From: a virus
Virus record (IMG/VR): IMGVR_UViG_3300031758_000017
Span: 48,553 to 112,552 of that record
Length of the DNA: 64,000 nucleotides
Reading direction: 5' to 3' (one strand)
A model generated the notes under the pieces. That model worked only from the letters and a program-made list of their open reading frames with translations. It ran no database searches and was not told the DNA's origin. Shown in pieces: positions 63,930 through 64,000 of this stretch (the stretch's first letter is position 1; each line of letters opens with the position of its first letter). The translations under genes were made by a program, and so were the position numbers.

Positions 63930-64000
63930 TCATACACGTCTCGTGTCGTCAATAAAAATTCTTACGTTGTGTTTCTCCCTGAACTTTTTTTCTAACTTAT
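63930..64000 (-). CDS. 3' end of a minus-strand gene (partial)
   Basis: An open frame on the minus strand enters from the right edge, reads KLEKKFREKHNVRIFIDDTR and a few more residues, and stops at 63930-63932 (TGA). The strong terminator just beyond supports its being a real gene. The fragment is basic with a short beta strand and is too short for a family assignment. Confidence 0.55.
   Translation of the reverse strand, partial: KLEKKFREKHNVRIFIDDTRRV

Noticed and set aside
63910-63930. ATGTATATACGTATATATGTCAT as a regulatory palindrome
   Set aside because: Imperfect, AT-rich and located between a stop codon and a terminator, where no regulation is expected.
1-64000. Alternative genetic code or stop-codon recoding
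   Set aside because: TAA, TGA and TAG all end clearly bounded genes with sensible protein ends (for example TGA at 3186, TAG at 5766 and 61613), so the standard bacterial code applies.
1-64000. tRNA genes, CRISPR arrays, insertion sequences, integrase or attachment sites
   Set aside because: None found by eye: no T-loop-like GTTCGAATCC with matching arms, no regularly spaced repeats, no transposase or recombinase motifs. Weak tRNAs could be missed without a tool.

Overview
The window is a tightly packed, AT-rich stretch of a large tailed-phage genome whose host is very probably a member of the Bacteroidetes (Flavobacteriia-like). Signs of a phage: about 100 mostly very short genes, start/stop overlaps of the ATGA and TAATG kind, many small proteins without recognisable relatives beside phage-type enzymes, and no ribosomal, tRNA or transposon genes. 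Signs of the host: start codons lack Shine-Dalgarno sequences and sit in A-rich leaders, promoters read TTTGGA-N17/18-TATATTTG (the Bacteroidetes -33/-7 type), lipoproteins end their signal in SC, and several proteins (Hc1-type histone-like protein, DUF2452, prohibitin-type SPFH protein) belong to families typical of that phylum. TAA, TGA and TAG all act as stops, so the code is standard. No capsid, tail, terminase, polymerase or integrase gene is visible, so this is only part of a probably very large genome.

Layout. 1-4500: small unknown genes, a cysteine-knuckle protein that carries recurring phage peptide motifs, and a histone H1-like protein. 4583-7448: a D12-class adenine methylase, an AAA+ ATPase, thioredoxin and glutaredoxin. 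7458-19567: a 12-kb minus-strand operon of 14 translationally coupled genes for sugar-nucleotide epimerisation (GDP-mannose 3,5-epimerase, UDP-GlcNAc 2-epimerase), glycosyl transfer (about ten genes) and FkbM methylation (two genes), followed upstream by a ribbon-helix-helix repressor gene with a palindromic operator. 20167-26387: a second DNA methylase, DUF192 protein, class II glutamine synthetase, hot-dog thioesterase, DUF2452, HAD phosphatase and thymidylate synthase. 26391-34812: a CxxCH lipoprotein, two PcfJ-like proteins in tandem, small membrane proteins, a HExxH protein and a HAD protein. 34864-45754: a three-domain peptidoglycan-cleaving protein, an MGTNYY protein, phosphoesterase, SPFH protein, nucleotidase, DEDD exonuclease, methylglyoxal synthase and a membrane-anchored glucosaminidase. 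45855-54862: aminotransferase, UvrD-like helicase, 2OG-oxygenase-like protein, nuclease-like protein, Nudix hydrolase, LpxH-like phosphoesterase and a glycosyltransferase. 54911-63876: mostly tiny unknown genes, with a strongly folded non-coding RNA candidate at 56528-56734, a DnaJ-type zinc protein and an ABC-transporter membrane domain without its ATPase. The last 70 bases hold the 3' end of a minus-strand gene and its terminator.

How it fits together. The gene content points to extensive takeover of host metabolism: nitrogen (glutamine synthetase, aminotransferase), central carbon (methylglyoxal synthase), acyl-CoA (thioesterase), redox (thioredoxin, glutaredoxin), nucleotides (ThyA, nucleotidase, Nudix) and the cell envelope (glycan operon, LpxH-like enzyme, lipoproteins, SPFH and ABC membrane proteins). 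The two items most worth attention as possibly undescribed are the structured RNA at 56.5-56.7 kb, which has its own terminator and lies under a strong promoter, and a family of short peptide modules shared by otherwise unrelated proteins (505, 34864, 36516, 40273), which I suspect are virion-targeting or protease-processed peptides. All calls were made by eye from the sequence; no database search was run.
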